NCBI GenBank assembly: GCA_947625355.1
Contig: CANQOA010000009.1
Coordinates: 1 to 56,142, forward strand
Reading direction: 5' to 3'
Length of the DNA stretch: 56,142 bases
From: an uncultured Oscillospiraceae bacterium
Lineage (GTDB): Bacteria > Bacillota > Clostridia > Oscillospirales > Oscillospiraceae
Part shown: in pieces, positions 16,674 to 26,728 of the stretch
How the letters are laid out: every line of letters begins with the position of its first letter
How positions within the stretch are numbered: position 1 is the stretch's first letter
Position numbers and translations under genes: made by a program
Notes under the pieces: model-generated
The model's input: only the letters and a program-made list of their open reading frames with translations
What the model was told of the DNA's origin: nothing
Databases searched by the model: none

Positions 16674-17887
16674 CTCATCGCATCCCCTTCCCTGTAGATG
16701 ATCTCGCCGCCCATATAGGTGCGGACGATGTGGGCCTGGTAGGTCTCCATGGGGTCGGCGCTCCATATGACCAGGTCCGCCCGCAGGCCCTCCCGCAGAG
16801 AGCCGGTCACGCCGTCGATGCCCAGCAGCTTCGCCGGCGCCGAGGTGAGCATGGACAGCACCTTCTCGCTGTCGTGGAGCTGGCGCATCATCTCCGCGCC
16901 GCTCCAGAGCATATCCTCCCTGGGGGCAAAGACAGCGGAGTGGGACCCGCCAAGGATCACCTGCGCGCCCTTTTCCGCCAGCTTGGCGATGGCGGCCATG
17001 TCCAGGGCCATCTCCTCCTTGTCCAGCGGGCAGCTGGCCTGGCGGACCACCAGCGGGATGTTCTCCCGGATCAGCCAGTCCTCCTCGCCGGTGAGCCCGT
17101 AGCCGCCCACCAGCACCAGCCGCAGCTTGGGATAGACGCTGACGATCTCCCGCACCCGCTCGATGGCCGCCAGATCGTCGCAGTATACGAACAGCGGCAG
17201 ACGCCCGTCCACCACCTCGCGCAGCGCCTCCATCTTCTCGTCCCGCTTGGCGGGAGGTGCCGCCGGGGCCGGCGTCCCGGCCGCCGCGGCCTTCTCCGCC
17301 GCCTGTTTCTCCAGCTCCTCCGGGCTCTTATAGTCCTGGGCCAGCTTCAGCTGCAGGGCGAAGTTCGTGAAGATCCACATCCGGGTCTGGGGCGCCATGG
17401 AGCGCTCGCCATAGACGCGCTTGAGCTGGCCGCCCACCGACGCCATCATGCCGATGTCCCGCTTCAGGCACATCTTATAGGGGTTCACCCCGTCCACCGT
17501 GAAGGCGGCGATCCGGCCGCCGAACAGGTTGGTGTCCGCCGGCGCCACGCCGCAGCTCGTCAGTCCGAACGCGCCCAGCTGCTGGGCCGTGGCGGCGCGG
17601 CCGTTGAACGCGTAGAAGGCGTCCAGCTCCGGAGTGATGGGATTGCTCTTCTCGCTGTTGTCCTCGGAGGACGGGCGGATCTCCGTGGTGGAGCCGTTCA
17701 CGCCCCAGCTGGACAGCGCGTGGACGAAGCCCGGAAGGATCTCCATCCCCGCCGCGTCAAAGACCTCCTCGTCCGCCGCCGCCGAAAGGTCCTCCCCTAT
17801 GGTCTGGATCAGGCCGTCCCCGATGCGGATGTCCCGCACCGAGACGGTCCCCAGACCATCGTGGACCCTGCCGTTTTTGATCAGCAT
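16664..17887 (-). CDS. Amidohydrolase paralogue without metal ligands (likely pseudo-enzyme)
   Basis: A 407-residue paralogue of the next gene: both share N(P)(L/I)TPELDA, MAP(M/Q)TRM and the same barrel order. All metal ligands visible in the partner are replaced here: HSH becomes LSS (GFVHALSSWG), KVHSYMHD becomes FVYCDD, VDHAQG becomes LVGGYG, and TDGPVS becomes GGSHSA. A Lys/Ala/Pro-rich loop (about 190-220) is inserted in the middle. The frame is open and codon use matches neighbours, so this is a maintained gene, not a decaying one. The stop overlaps the partner's start, as expected for proteins that form a complex. Catalysis is unlikely; a structural or regulatory subunit is my inference. 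AAAAGGAGAG precedes the ATG. Confidence 0.8.
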   Translation of the reverse strand: MLIKNGRVHDGLGTVSVRDIRIGDGLIQTIGEDLSAAADEEVFDAAGMEILPGFVHALSSWGVNGSTTEIRPSSEDNSEKSNPITPELDAFYAFNGRAATAQQLGAFGLTSCGVAPADTNLFGGRIAAFTVDGVNPYKMCLKRDIGMMASVGGQLKRVYGERSMAPQTRMWIFTNFALQLKLAQDYKSPEELEKQAAEKAAAAGTPAPAAPPAKRDEKMEALREVVDGRLPLFVYCDDLAAIERVREIVSVYPKLRLVLVGGYGLTGEEDWLIRENIPLVVRQASCPLDKEEMALDMAAIAKLAEKGAQVILGGSHSAVFAPREDMLWSGAEMMRQLHDSEKVLSMLTSAPAKLLGIDGVTGSLREGLRADLVIWSADPMETYQAHIVRTYMGGEIIYREGDAMRCM

Positions 17888-17925
17888 ATCTTCTCTCCTT
17901 TTCTGTCTGTTTTCCGGATATAGGT

Positions 17926-19719
17926 TTACATAAGATGTTCCTTCAGGAACGCGGCCACCTGGGGATAGCAGTCCAGCTTGTTTTTCAGCTTGCTCAGACC
18001 ATGGCCCTCGTCCTCGTAGCGCAGGTACTTCACGGGCACGTCCCGGCTGCGCAGGCTGGCCACGATCTGCTCCGCCTCGCTGACCGGCACCCGGGGATCG
18101 TTGGCCCCATGGATGACCATCAGCGGCGCGGTGATCCGGTCCACCTTGTGGATGGGGGACACCCGGCGCAGCGTCTCCCGGTCATGGGCCAGGGTGCCGT
18201 ACTCCGACTCCCGGTGGGCCCGGCGGTACTCCGCGGTGTTCTCCAGGAACGTCTCCAGGTTGGACATGCCCACAGTGTCCACGGCGGCGGCCCACAGGTC
18301 CGGATAGTTCGTGATGCAGGCCAGGGTCATATAGCCGCCGTAGCTGGCGCCCATGACGGCCACCCGCTTGGGATCGGCGATGCCCTCGGCCACCAGGTGC
18401 TCCACCAGGCAGGCCACGTCATGGACGCTGTCCAGACGCTTTTCCACGTCGTCCAGGTGATGATAGGTCTTGCCGTAGCCCACGCTGCCGCGGATATTGG
18501 GCGCCACCACATGGAAGCCCTGGCTCACCAGATATTGGGTCAGCGGCGTGAACATGGGGAACTCCTGTCCCTCCGGGCCGCCGTGGATGTCCAGCACCAC
18601 CGGGCCGGGACCGGCCGCGGCGCCCGGCGCCCGATACAGCCAGTAGGGCACCCGCAGCCCGTCATAGGACCGGAACTGCCGCAGCTCCGGCTCCGCCATC
18701 TCCTCCTGAGCGATGCCCTCGCAGCGGTCCTCCGCCAGGGCATACAGGCTGTCGCTGTCCATGTCCAGCACCCACAGGCCCACGGGCCGGCGGCCGCTGC
18801 TGAACGAGAACAGCAGCTTATGCCCCTCCGGGGACCAGTCCATGCCGGCGTACGTATAGATGAATCCCTGGGGCGGCCGGGGCACGCAGACGAACCCGCC
18901 CGTGGTCACGTCCATGATCTTCAGCTCGCCGTAGCCGTCGGCGTTGACCACCATGGCCAGGTACCGGTCGTCGCTGCTCAGCGCCACCGCGCTCACGTCC
19001 CAGTCGGTCTCATACACCTTCGTCAGGCTGCCGGATGCCACATCATAATAGGCCACATACAAAAACTCGCTGTCCTCGTCGGTGGTCACATAGAACCCCT
19101 TGCTGTCGGAGCGCCAGGCCGTGGACTCATACTGGGCGTTGCTGCCGCCGGGCTTCAGATCCCGGCTGGTGCCCTGCTCCATGTCCGCCAGATACATCCG
19201 GTTGTCGGACATGCCCTTGAGTTTGTTGTAGAGCATATACCGCCCGTCCGGGGAGACGCTGGCGGGGAGGTTGTAGTTGTCGTGGTTCTCCAGCACGATC
19301 TGTGCCTCGCCGGTGCCGATGTTCTTCCGGCAGATGTCGAAGCTGGCCTTGCTGCGCTGGTTGCAGGCGTAGTAGAGCCACTGGCAGGCGCTGTCCGTGC
19401 CGCCCAGGTAAAAGCGGCTGGTACCATCCCCGCTCAGGTCAAGGGCCTCGCTCTCGCCCTGGCGCAGCAAATAGATCTGCTCCTGCTCGTTGCCGCCCAG
19501 GTCGCTGGCAAACAGCAGCCCCTTCCTGTCGCCGGTGGGCGCCAGGCGCCAGATGCGCTCGCCGTAAAAGGTCAGCTGGCGGGGCTCCCGGTCCTCCAGG
19601 GACAGGGTCCAGATCTGGGACGTGCCGCTCTGATCGCTCAGGTACGCGATGCTGCCGTCGGCCATCCAGACGCCGCCGCGGTTCTCCACGACCCGATAGT
19701 ATTTTTCAATGTCAGCCAT
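17926..19719 (-). CDS. S9 family peptidase (prolyl oligopeptidase/acylaminoacyl peptidase type)
   Basis: A 597-residue serine peptidase that cuts short peptides. The N-terminal two thirds form a beta-propeller-like region with repeated strands (DQSGTSQIWTLS, DLGGNEQEQIYLL, SPDGRYMLYNK). The C-terminal alpha/beta hydrolase holds Ser459 in GASYGG, Asp541 in GANDPR and His573 in DEGHG. It has no signal peptide, so it acts in the cytosol, in line with its place behind peptide import genes. Such propeller-gated enzymes accept oligopeptides only, which fits digestion of imported peptides. It is shorter than the dipeptidyl-peptidase IV type (about 700-750). Confidence 0.9.
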   Translation of the reverse strand: MADIEKYYRVVENRGGVWMADGSIAYLSDQSGTSQIWTLSLEDREPRQLTFYGERIWRLAPTGDRKGLLFASDLGGNEQEQIYLLRQGESEALDLSGDGTSRFYLGGTDSACQWLYYACNQRSKASFDICRKNIGTGEAQIVLENHDNYNLPASVSPDGRYMLYNKLKGMSDNRMYLADMEQGTSRDLKPGGSNAQYESTAWRSDSKGFYVTTDEDSEFLYVAYYDVASGSLTKVYETDWDVSAVALSSDDRYLAMVVNADGYGELKIMDVTTGGFVCVPRPPQGFIYTYAGMDWSPEGHKLLFSFSSGRRPVGLWVLDMDSDSLYALAEDRCEGIAQEEMAEPELRQFRSYDGLRVPYWLYRAPGAAAGPGPVVLDIHGGPEGQEFPMFTPLTQYLVSQGFHVVAPNIRGSVGYGKTYHHLDDVEKRLDSVHDVACLVEHLVAEGIADPKRVAVMGASYGGYMTLACITNYPDLWAAAVDTVGMSNLETFLENTAEYRRAHRESEYGTLAHDRETLRRVSPIHKVDRITAPLMVIHGANDPRVPVSEAEQIVASLRSRDVPVKYLRYEDEGHGLSKLKNKLDCYPQVAAFLKEHLM

Positions 19720-19742
19720 CGCTCTGTTTTTTCTCCCTTCTC

Positions 19743-21122
19743 TCAGCCGTCGGCGCGGGGGTTCAGATAGTCCGCCACGATCATGCCGCTCTCCAGCTGG
19801 ATGCTCACCAGCTTCTTGATGGGCGTCACCTCGTAGTGGATGTCCCGCTCCGCCTCGGCGGCCCGGCGGTCAAATTCCGCCTCGCACTGCTCGTGGACCT
19901 GCCGCAGCAGCGCCTTCTCCTGCTCGGTGTGGTCCTTCTCCAGCTCATGCTCGCAGGAGCGGATGGTCAGCGTCCACATGAACAGCCCGAAGAACTTCGG
20001 CAGGTCCAGGTTGTCAAAGGCCTCCGATTCCTTGCAGGGCACGGCGTAATCCGGGCTCGTCTCGATGAAGGACTTCTCTACCTCATAGTTCTCCTCCCGG
20101 TTCTTCAGGGACAGCTCCACCATCTTGGCGAAGGGGTTGTCCGGGGAGATGAGGGACTTGATCTGCTCGTAATACCCGGCCACGGCCCGGCTGTTGTCCC
20201 GGAAGAAGTCCCCCCGCTTCAGCGCGGCCTCCGCCCGGGTAAAGGGCATCTGCCTGTCGCTCTGGATGCGCTGCTCAAAGAAGTAGGGCAGCTCCGTCAC
20301 TAGCGTGACAGTGCCGTGGCGGCGCGCGTAGCTGCTGCTGCTGGCGCCGCAGCTCATCAGCTGCTCCGGCGGGGTGCTGGAGAACTTCTCATAGTGGTCG
20401 TAGGTGTCCTCCTGCTCGATCATGGGGAAGATGGCCGGGGCATAGGGGGTGATGTAGTTGACCTCCGGCTCCCCCAGGTGCAGGGGGATGTTCTGCCGGC
20501 GGCTGGCCGCGTACAGCTTATCCCAGATCGCGGGCATCTCCTTGGTCAGGTACCAGTAGGTGCCGCCGAAGCCGGAGTTGTGCAGGGAGTACATGAACAC
20601 CGGCTTGACCTCGTCGATGATCTTCATGAGCACCTGCGTCTCGGGGATGGGATCGTCAAAGCTGTATTTCTTGTAATGCAGGGGGAAGGTCCACTCGGCC
20701 TGCTCATAGCCGGCGGGCCGGAAATAGTGGCGGGCATAGTTGGACAGGGTGAAGGGGCCCTTGAACCACGCCTCGTTCAGCTGGGTGCCGTCCACGTCGA
20801 TGCTCTTGATGATATACCAGGTATACCCCAGGTCCGCCCGCAGCGCGTCGTCCTCGGCGATGGCGCGGGTGAAATACTCCAGCATCATGGCGCCCATGGG
20901 CTCGTTGGGATGGGGGCAGCCGAACATGAAGGCGTTCTTGTCGCCGCCGTCGATCTTCATGCAGTAGATCGGGTGACCCTTCCGGGAGGCGCCCGCCTGG
21001 AACACATGGACCTTGTCGGGATACTCCGCCGCCAGGGCCAGGGAATGGGCGTCCATCTCGTCCACGGTGAGGAATTCCTTATAATCCGGGACGTTTTCGA
21101 TCAGCTTGGTGAAATCTCGCAT
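19743..21122 (-). CDS. M14 family zinc carboxypeptidase-like protein
   Basis: A 459-residue metallopeptidase. Zinc ligands fit the M14 pattern: His71 and Glu74 in CPHPNEP (HxxE) and His181 in YSLHNSG; Glu277 in VTELPYF is the likely catalytic Glu. No signal peptide is present, so this is a cytosolic member, unlike secreted digestive forms. The C-terminal 120 residues are helical and charged and are not part of the minimal catalytic domain. GAGAGGTC precedes the ATG. It follows the ABC ATPase genes after a 75-base gap containing a hairpin, and would trim imported peptides from the C terminus. Confidence 0.87.
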   Translation of the reverse strand: MRDFTKLIENVPDYKEFLTVDEMDAHSLALAAEYPDKVHVFQAGASRKGHPIYCMKIDGGDKNAFMFGCPHPNEPMGAMMLEYFTRAIAEDDALRADLGYTWYIIKSIDVDGTQLNEAWFKGPFTLSNYARHYFRPAGYEQAEWTFPLHYKKYSFDDPIPETQVLMKIIDEVKPVFMYSLHNSGFGGTYWYLTKEMPAIWDKLYAASRRQNIPLHLGEPEVNYITPYAPAIFPMIEQEDTYDHYEKFSSTPPEQLMSCGASSSSYARRHGTVTLVTELPYFFEQRIQSDRQMPFTRAEAALKRGDFFRDNSRAVAGYYEQIKSLISPDNPFAKMVELSLKNREENYEVEKSFIETSPDYAVPCKESEAFDNLDLPKFFGLFMWTLTIRSCEHELEKDHTEQEKALLRQVHEQCEAEFDRRAAEAERDIHYEVTPIKKLVSIQLESGMIVADYLNPRADG

Positions 21123-21154
21123 ATTGACCTCTCTTTCTCCAGAAAATGCTCCGT

Positions 21155-21188
21155 GCCGTCCGCCGGGCCAAGGGGCTCGGCGGACGGC
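21155..21188 (-). other. Intercistronic hairpin between transporter and peptidase genes
   Basis: GCCGTCCGCCG (21155-21165) pairs with CGGCGGACGGC (21178-21188). The minus strand continues with CACGGAGCATTTTCT, a poor U run. It may set mRNA ends or dampen readthrough so that peptidase genes are expressed below the transporter. Confidence 0.6.
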
Positions 21189-21197
21189 ATGTTCTGA

Positions 21198-22202
21198 TCA
21201 GGTATCGCCGCCCCCGCAGCGGCAGCAGGACACCCAGTGGCCCCCGCCCAGGTCCACCAGCGGAGGATATTCCTCGCCGCAGCCCTTCTGGGCGCAGTAG
21301 CACCGGGGCTCGAAATAGCAGCCCGGTCCGTTGTCGATGGGCGTAGGAGGCTCGCCCTCGATGCGGATGGCCTCCTTCTTCTCCAGCGGGTTCAGGGAAG
21401 CGCAGTTGGAGATCAGCACCTTCGTATACGGATGCTGGGGATTGTGCAGCACCTCGTCGGTGGGGCCCATCTCCACGATCCGGCCCAGATACATCACCGC
21501 CACCCGGTCGGAGATATACCGGGTCGTGGCGATGTCATGGCTGATGAACACCAGCGCCGCGTTCTTCTGCTTCACCAGCTCCACCAGCATGTTGATGATG
21601 TCCGCCCGGATGGACACGTCCAGCATGGACACCGGCTCGTCCGCCACGATGAAGGCGGGGTCCAGCAGCATGGACCGCAGGATCGCGATACGCTGCAGCT
21701 GGCCGCCGGACAGCTCATGGGGGAACCGGTCGATGTAGTCCTTGGCGGGCGTCAGGCCGCTCTGCTCCAGCACTGAGAGCACCATCTCCATGCGCTCCTC
21801 CTCCGAGGAGCCGATGTTGTGCTGCTTCAGCGGGTCCTTGAGGATCTTTTTCAGCCGGAAACGGGGGTCGAAGGTGTCAAAGGGGTTCTGGAAGATCATC
21901 TGGCAGTTCTTGCGGAACCGCAGCGGGTCCTTTTTCAAAAGCTCCGACCCGGACTCTCCGAACAGCCGGATGTCGCCGGAGGTGGGCGCTTCCAGGTGGA
22001 TCAGCAGCCGGCCCAGGGTGGACTTGCCGCAGCCGGACTCGCCGATGACGCCCAGCGTCTCGCCCCGTTTCAGGGAGAAGCTCACGCCGTCCACAGCCTT
22101 GATCTGCTGGCTGCGCACCTTCTTGCCGTCCTTCTTCACCATCTTTTTCTGGATGTACCACTTGCGGACGTTTTCCGCCTCCATGACATACTCTTCAGCC
22201 AT
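21198..22202 (-). CDS. dppF: Peptide ABC transporter ATPase, DppF/OppF-like
   Basis: A 334-residue cytosolic ATPase of a peptide importer. Walker A GESGCGKSTL, signature LSGGQLQRIAI and Walker B FIVADEPVSMLD are complete, with a switch His in FISHD. The C-terminal oligopeptide-type extension carries many Cys (CYFEPRCYCAQKGCG...CCRCGGG), known in this family as a possible Fe-S site. An N-terminal basic linker (KKMVKKDGKKVRSQQIKAVDG) is longer than usual. Its ATG overlaps the end of the dppD-like gene by eight bases. It pairs with that protein to power the two permeases. Confidence 0.92.
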   Translation of the reverse strand: MAEEYVMEAENVRKWYIQKKMVKKDGKKVRSQQIKAVDGVSFSLKRGETLGVIGESGCGKSTLGRLLIHLEAPTSGDIRLFGESGSELLKKDPLRFRKNCQMIFQNPFDTFDPRFRLKKILKDPLKQHNIGSSEEERMEMVLSVLEQSGLTPAKDYIDRFPHELSGGQLQRIAILRSMLLDPAFIVADEPVSMLDVSIRADIINMLVELVKQKNAALVFISHDIATTRYISDRVAVMYLGRIVEMGPTDEVLHNPQHPYTKVLISNCASLNPLEKKEAIRIEGEPPTPIDNGPGCYFEPRCYCAQKGCGEEYPPLVDLGGGHWVSCCRCGGGDT

Positions 22203-23172
22203 TGCGTTCGCCTCCCGTCATGTGGCAGGCCACCTGCCACGGTCTGTCTTTGCCGCCCACGTCCTGGATCTCCGGCCGCTGGGTGCGGCAGCGGTCCGTG
22301 GCATAGGGGCAGCGGGGCGCAAAGACGCACCCTTCCGCCTTGTGCGTCAGGTCCGGCAGAGAACCGGGGATGCCGCGCAGGTCCGTCTTTTCGCCCTCGA
22401 AGGACGGGAAGGACCGCAGCAGTCCCTGGGTATAAGGATGCCTGGGCGACACCAGCACGTCCGTGACCGCGCCGGTCTCCATGATGCGCCCGGCGTACAT
22501 CACCACCACCTTGTTGCAGGTGGAGGCGACCACGGAGACGTCATGGGTGATCATCAGGCGGGTCAGGTTGAACTTGTCCTGCAGCTGCATAATCTCGTTC
22601 AGGATCTGGCTCTGGGTCACCACGTCCAGGGCGGTGGTCGCCTCGTCCATCACCAGCAGCTTGGGGTTGAACAGCAGGCTCAGCGCGATGGAGATGCGCT
22701 GCATCATGCCGCCGGACAGCTCATGGGGGAACAGCTCGTAGACCCGCTCGTTCAGGTTCACGACCTTCAAAAGCTCATAGATCCGCTCCCGGATCTCCTT
22801 TTTCGGCGTGCCGGGGAAGTGCACCAGGTACACGTCCTCGATCTGCCGGCCGATCCGGTGCACCGGGCTGAGGGCGTTCATGGACTTTTGGAACACCACC
22901 GAGATCTCCCGCCAGCGGACCTTGGACAGCTCCTCCGGCGACAGCGTCAGCAGGTCCCGCCCCTCGAACAGGGCCTGCCCCTCGATCAGCGCCGTCTTTG
23001 GCAGCAGCTGGAGCACGCCCATGGCCAGGGTGGATTTGCCCGACCCGGATTCGCCCACGATGCCCACCGCGTCGCCCTGCTCCATGGTGAAGCTGGCGTC
23101 CTGGACAGCGTAGACGGATTCATTTTTCATCTGATAGGTGATGTTCAGATCTTTGATTTCTAACAGCGCCAT
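22195..23172 (-). CDS. dppD: Peptide ABC transporter ATPase, DppD/OppD-like
   Basis: A 325-residue ATPase. Walker A GESGSGKSTLAMG, signature LSGGMMQRISIA and Walker B LLVMDEATTALD are present, followed by ITHD. The C-terminal oligopeptide motif is seen (GCVFAPRCPYATDRCRTQRPE), with the Cys pattern of the family. It starts eight bases after the permease stop with a modest ribosome site (GAGGGC), and its stop overlaps the next ATPase start. The usual role is one half of the heterodimeric motor of a dipeptide/oligopeptide importer. Confidence 0.93.
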   Translation of the reverse strand: MALLEIKDLNITYQMKNESVYAVQDASFTMEQGDAVGIVGESGSGKSTLAMGVLQLLPKTALIEGQALFEGRDLLTLSPEELSKVRWREISVVFQKSMNALSPVHRIGRQIEDVYLVHFPGTPKKEIRERIYELLKVVNLNERVYELFPHELSGGMMQRISIALSLLFNPKLLVMDEATTALDVVTQSQILNEIMQLQDKFNLTRLMITHDVSVVASTCNKVVVMYAGRIMETGAVTDVLVSPRHPYTQGLLRSFPSFEGEKTDLRGIPGSLPDLTHKAEGCVFAPRCPYATDRCRTQRPEIQDVGGKDRPWQVACHMTGGERNG

Positions 23173-23182
23173 CTTTCAGCCC

Positions 23183-24028
23183 TCACTTCGTATTCTGCAT
23201 CTTCGGGGAGATGAACTTGTTCAGCCCCTCGCCGATCATAAAGAAGGTCAGCACTGTCAGCACCACGAATACGCCCGGTATGGCGGAGATCCACGGGCTC
23301 TTGGTCAGATACTGCTTGCCCGCACTGATCATCTGGCCCCAGCTGATGATGTTCGGGTCGCCCAGTCCCAGGAAGGACAGGCCGGCCTCGGTCAGGATGG
23401 CGCCGGAGATCTGCATGGTGGTGTTGGCGATGATCGGGAAGATGCCGTTGGGGATGATGTGGCGGAACAGGATCTTGCTCTTGCTCTCGCCCATGGCCTG
23501 GGCCGCCTTGACGAAGGTGCGCTCCCGCAGGGAGATGGCCTGGGCCCGCATGAGCCGGGCGTTGCCGGGCCAGGAGGTCAGTCCCAGCACGATCATCACA
23601 TAGCGGATATCGCTGCCGAAGATGGCCACGATGATCAGGATCAGGAAGAAGGACGGGGTCATCACGAAGATGTTGATGAACTCCACGATCACCTTGTCCA
23701 CCGCGCCGCCGAAGAAGCCGGCGATGCCGCCGATCAGCGTACCCACCACCGCGGCGATGGACGCGGCCACGATGCCGATCTCCAGGGAGGTCCGGGCGCC
23801 GTAGAGGATCTGGCTGTAGATATCCCGGCCCAGGTGATCGGTGCCGAAGATGAAGCCGTCCGTCCCCGGGGCGACCCGCAGACTGTCATAGAGGAAATAG
23901 GGGTCGTGGGTGGCGAACACCGGCGCGCCGATGGCGCCGATCAGAAGGACGGCGAGCATGATGAAGCCCGTCCGCAGCTGACTGTTGCGTCTGAGCTCCT
24001 TTCCGAAAGCGGTAAAATACTTTTTCAT
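23183..24028 (-). CDS. dppC: Peptide ABC transporter permease, DppC/OppC-like
   Basis: A 281-residue inner membrane permease. One helix lies near residue 20 (FIMLAVLLIGAIGAPVFA), then the family's GTDHLGRDIYSQILYGARTSL signature, then four to five more helices. The coupling EAA loop is visible (REALSLGE-like: MRAQAISLRERTFVKAAQAMGESK). GAGGAGCG is the ribosome site. It pairs with the DppB-like protein, whose stop is 13 bases upstream. Confidence 0.93.
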   Translation of the reverse strand: MKKYFTAFGKELRRNSQLRTGFIMLAVLLIGAIGAPVFATHDPYFLYDSLRVAPGTDGFIFGTDHLGRDIYSQILYGARTSLEIGIVAASIAAVVGTLIGGIAGFFGGAVDKVIVEFINIFVMTPSFFLILIIVAIFGSDIRYVMIVLGLTSWPGNARLMRAQAISLRERTFVKAAQAMGESKSKILFRHIIPNGIFPIIANTTMQISGAILTEAGLSFLGLGDPNIISWGQMISAGKQYLTKSPWISAIPGVFVVLTVLTFFMIGEGLNKFISPKMQNTK

Positions 24029-24041
24029 GTCCGCACGCTCC

Positions 24042-25007
<966 letters not shown>

Positions 25008-25026
25008 TCGTATCGCTTCCTCTCTT

Positions 25027-25052
25027 GCTCCGGCGCGCCCGCGCCGGAGCAG
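25027..25052 (-). other. GC-rich inverted repeat between binding protein and permease genes
   Basis: TGCTCCGGCGCG and its complement are separated by two bases. No U run follows on the minus strand. It could be an mRNA stabiliser that protects the upstream binding-protein message. Confidence 0.6.
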
Positions 25053-25090
25053 CGGTCACGGCGCCGGAGGACACGCTCTGGCGGGATTTA

Positions 25091-25131
25091 GGGAAAAAGT
25101 CCGATAGAACAGATTCCATCGGACTTTTCCC
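25091..25131 (-). terminator. Partial terminator after the peptide-binding protein gene
   Basis: AAGTCCGAT (25097-25105) pairs with ATCGGACTT (25118-25126), extended by GGGAAA/TTTCCC. On the minus strand the stem ends in CTTTTTCCC. Terminators in this position commonly keep binding-protein messages more abundant than transporter messages. Confidence 0.7.
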
Positions 25132-25168
25132 TGCTCATTCATTCAGGGGACCGTTCCCCCGGTTCGAT

Positions 25169-26728
25169 TTACTCGGTGAAGCCCGCGTAAGTCATCTCGC
25201 TGGAAGCAGCCTTGTCGGGCAGGTCATAGGGCGTGCCGACCAGGGTGTTCTTGATGGGGTACTTGCCGCCGTTGTCGATCAGGAGGATCATGGGGACCTC
25301 GTCGGCCATGATGCTCTGGATCTCGCTGTAGTACTCGGCGCGCTTGGCGGTGTCGGGCTCGCAGTTGCTCAGCTCGAACAGCTCGTCGACACGGGCGTTG
25401 GAGTAGCCGCCGATGTTGGTGGCGCCGCCGGTCTGGATACGGCCGACCAGGCCGGACACGTCAGGACCCTGATAGCCAGCCAGCATGGTCACGGAGAAGT
25501 CCATGTTGACCTGGACCTTATCCTGCCAGGCGGCCATTTCCATCATGTTGATGGTCATGTCGATGCCGGCCTCGGCCAGGTTGGCCTTCACGATCTGGGC
25601 GATGTCGCCGAAGTTGCCGCTCTCGAACACGTCCATGGTGGTGTGCAGATAGAAGCCGTCGTCGCCCTTGGTGTAGCCGGCCTGCTCCAGCAGAGCCATC
25701 GCGGCCTCTACGTCACGGTCGGGCATCTTGTACTGCTTGTCGCAGAAGTCGGTCTGCAGCGGGGAGACATAGTACTCCGCCATCTGGCCGGCGCCGCCCA
25801 CACGGGCGAAGATGCCCGGACGGTCAACAGCCAGCTGCATGGCCTGACGGACTTCCTTCTTGCTGAAGTCGGGGTCCTCAAAGTTGAAGGTGATGTAAGT
25901 ACGGTTCTGCCAGATGGACTGGAACACGCGGTAATCGGGATCGTTGTCCAGATCGTCGGTGTTGGCGGTGGGCACGCTGTAGCAGTAGTCCACCTCGCCG
26001 TTCAGGAAGGCCTGATAGCCGGCGTCCTCATCGGTGTAGATGGCGAAAATCAGCTTGTCGGCCACGGGCTCGTCGCCCCAGTAGTCCTCGTTCTTGGTCA
26101 GGGTGACGCTGACGCCGGACTCATAGGAGTCGAACTTGAACGGGCCGGAGCCCACGGGGTTGGTCAGAGCCGCGTCGCAGGTGGCGGCGTCCTGGCCTTC
26201 ATACAGGTGCTTGGGCAGGATGAAGGTGCCGTACCAGGCCAGCTTGGGGATGATGGTCACGTCGGGGGCCTTCAGGTTCATGACGACGGTCAGATCGTCG
26301 GGGCACTCGATGGTGTCGATGGCGGAGATGTTGCTGGCGAAAGCCCACTGCTCGGCGAGCATGGTGTCATAGGTCCACTTCACGTCCTCGGAGGTGAGGG
26401 GCTCGCCGTCGTGCCACTTCACGCCGTCATGCAGGTGGAAGGTCAGCACGTCGCCGGCATCGTTGAACTCATAGCTCTCGGCCAGGTCCAGCAGCACGCC
26501 GTCGCCGTTGGCCAGCTTGACCAGACGGTTGAACATGTTCTGGGCGATGGGCCAGAGGTTGTCGTCGCTGCGGTAGTCGGGGTTGAAGCTCTGGGGATCG
26601 CCGCCGGCGCCAATGACGATGGTGCCGCCGGGGACAGGCGCCGCGTCGGCCGCGAAAGCCGTGGCGCCCAGGCTCAGGCACATGGCCAGCGCCAGGACCA
26701 GAGCAAGCAGTTTGGTCGTAAACTTCAT
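25169..26728 (-). CDS. dppA: Peptide-binding protein, family 5 (DppA/OppA-like), no lipobox
   Basis: A 519-residue binding protein of the dipeptide/nickel/oligopeptide family: GGTIVIGAGGDPQSFNPDY near the N terminus and LTFHLHDGVKWHDGEPLTSEDVKWT (given in part by its family motif KWHDGEPLT), then NPVGSGPFKFDSY. The leader MKFTTKLLALVLALAMC LSLGATAFA is a signal peptide with an AFA-AD cleavage site. The only Cys (residue 17) sits behind Met in the hydrophobic core and makes a poor lipobox. Most Gram-positive binding proteins are lipid-anchored, so its retention at the cell is unclear. CTAGGAGGA is the ribosome site, behind a 180-base structured leader. Confidence 0.9.
   Translation of the reverse strand: MKFTTKLLALVLALAMCLSLGATAFAADAAPVPGGTIVIGAGGDPQSFNPDYRSDDNLWPIAQNMFNRLVKLANGDGVLLDLAESYEFNDAGDVLTFHLHDGVKWHDGEPLTSEDVKWTYDTMLAEQWAFASNISAIDTIECPDDLTVVMNLKAPDVTIIPKLAWYGTFILPKHLYEGQDAATCDAALTNPVGSGPFKFDSYESGVSVTLTKNEDYWGDEPVADKLIFAIYTDEDAGYQAFLNGEVDYCYSVPTANTDDLDNDPDYRVFQSIWQNRTYITFNFEDPDFSKKEVRQAMQLAVDRPGIFARVGGAGQMAEYYVSPLQTDFCDKQYKMPDRDVEAAMALLEQAGYTKGDDGFYLHTTMDVFESGNFGDIAQIVKANLAEAGIDMTINMMEMAAWQDKVQVNMDFSVTMLAGYQGPDVSGLVGRIQTGGATNIGGYSNARVDELFELSNCEPDTAKRAEYYSEIQSIMADEVPMILLIDNGGKYPIKNTLVGTPYDLPDKAASSEMTYAGFTE

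Noticed and set aside
16664..17887. First amidohydrolase as a pseudogene
   Set aside because: Full length, good ribosome site, normal codon use and overlap with the next gene indicate a maintained protein despite lost ligands.
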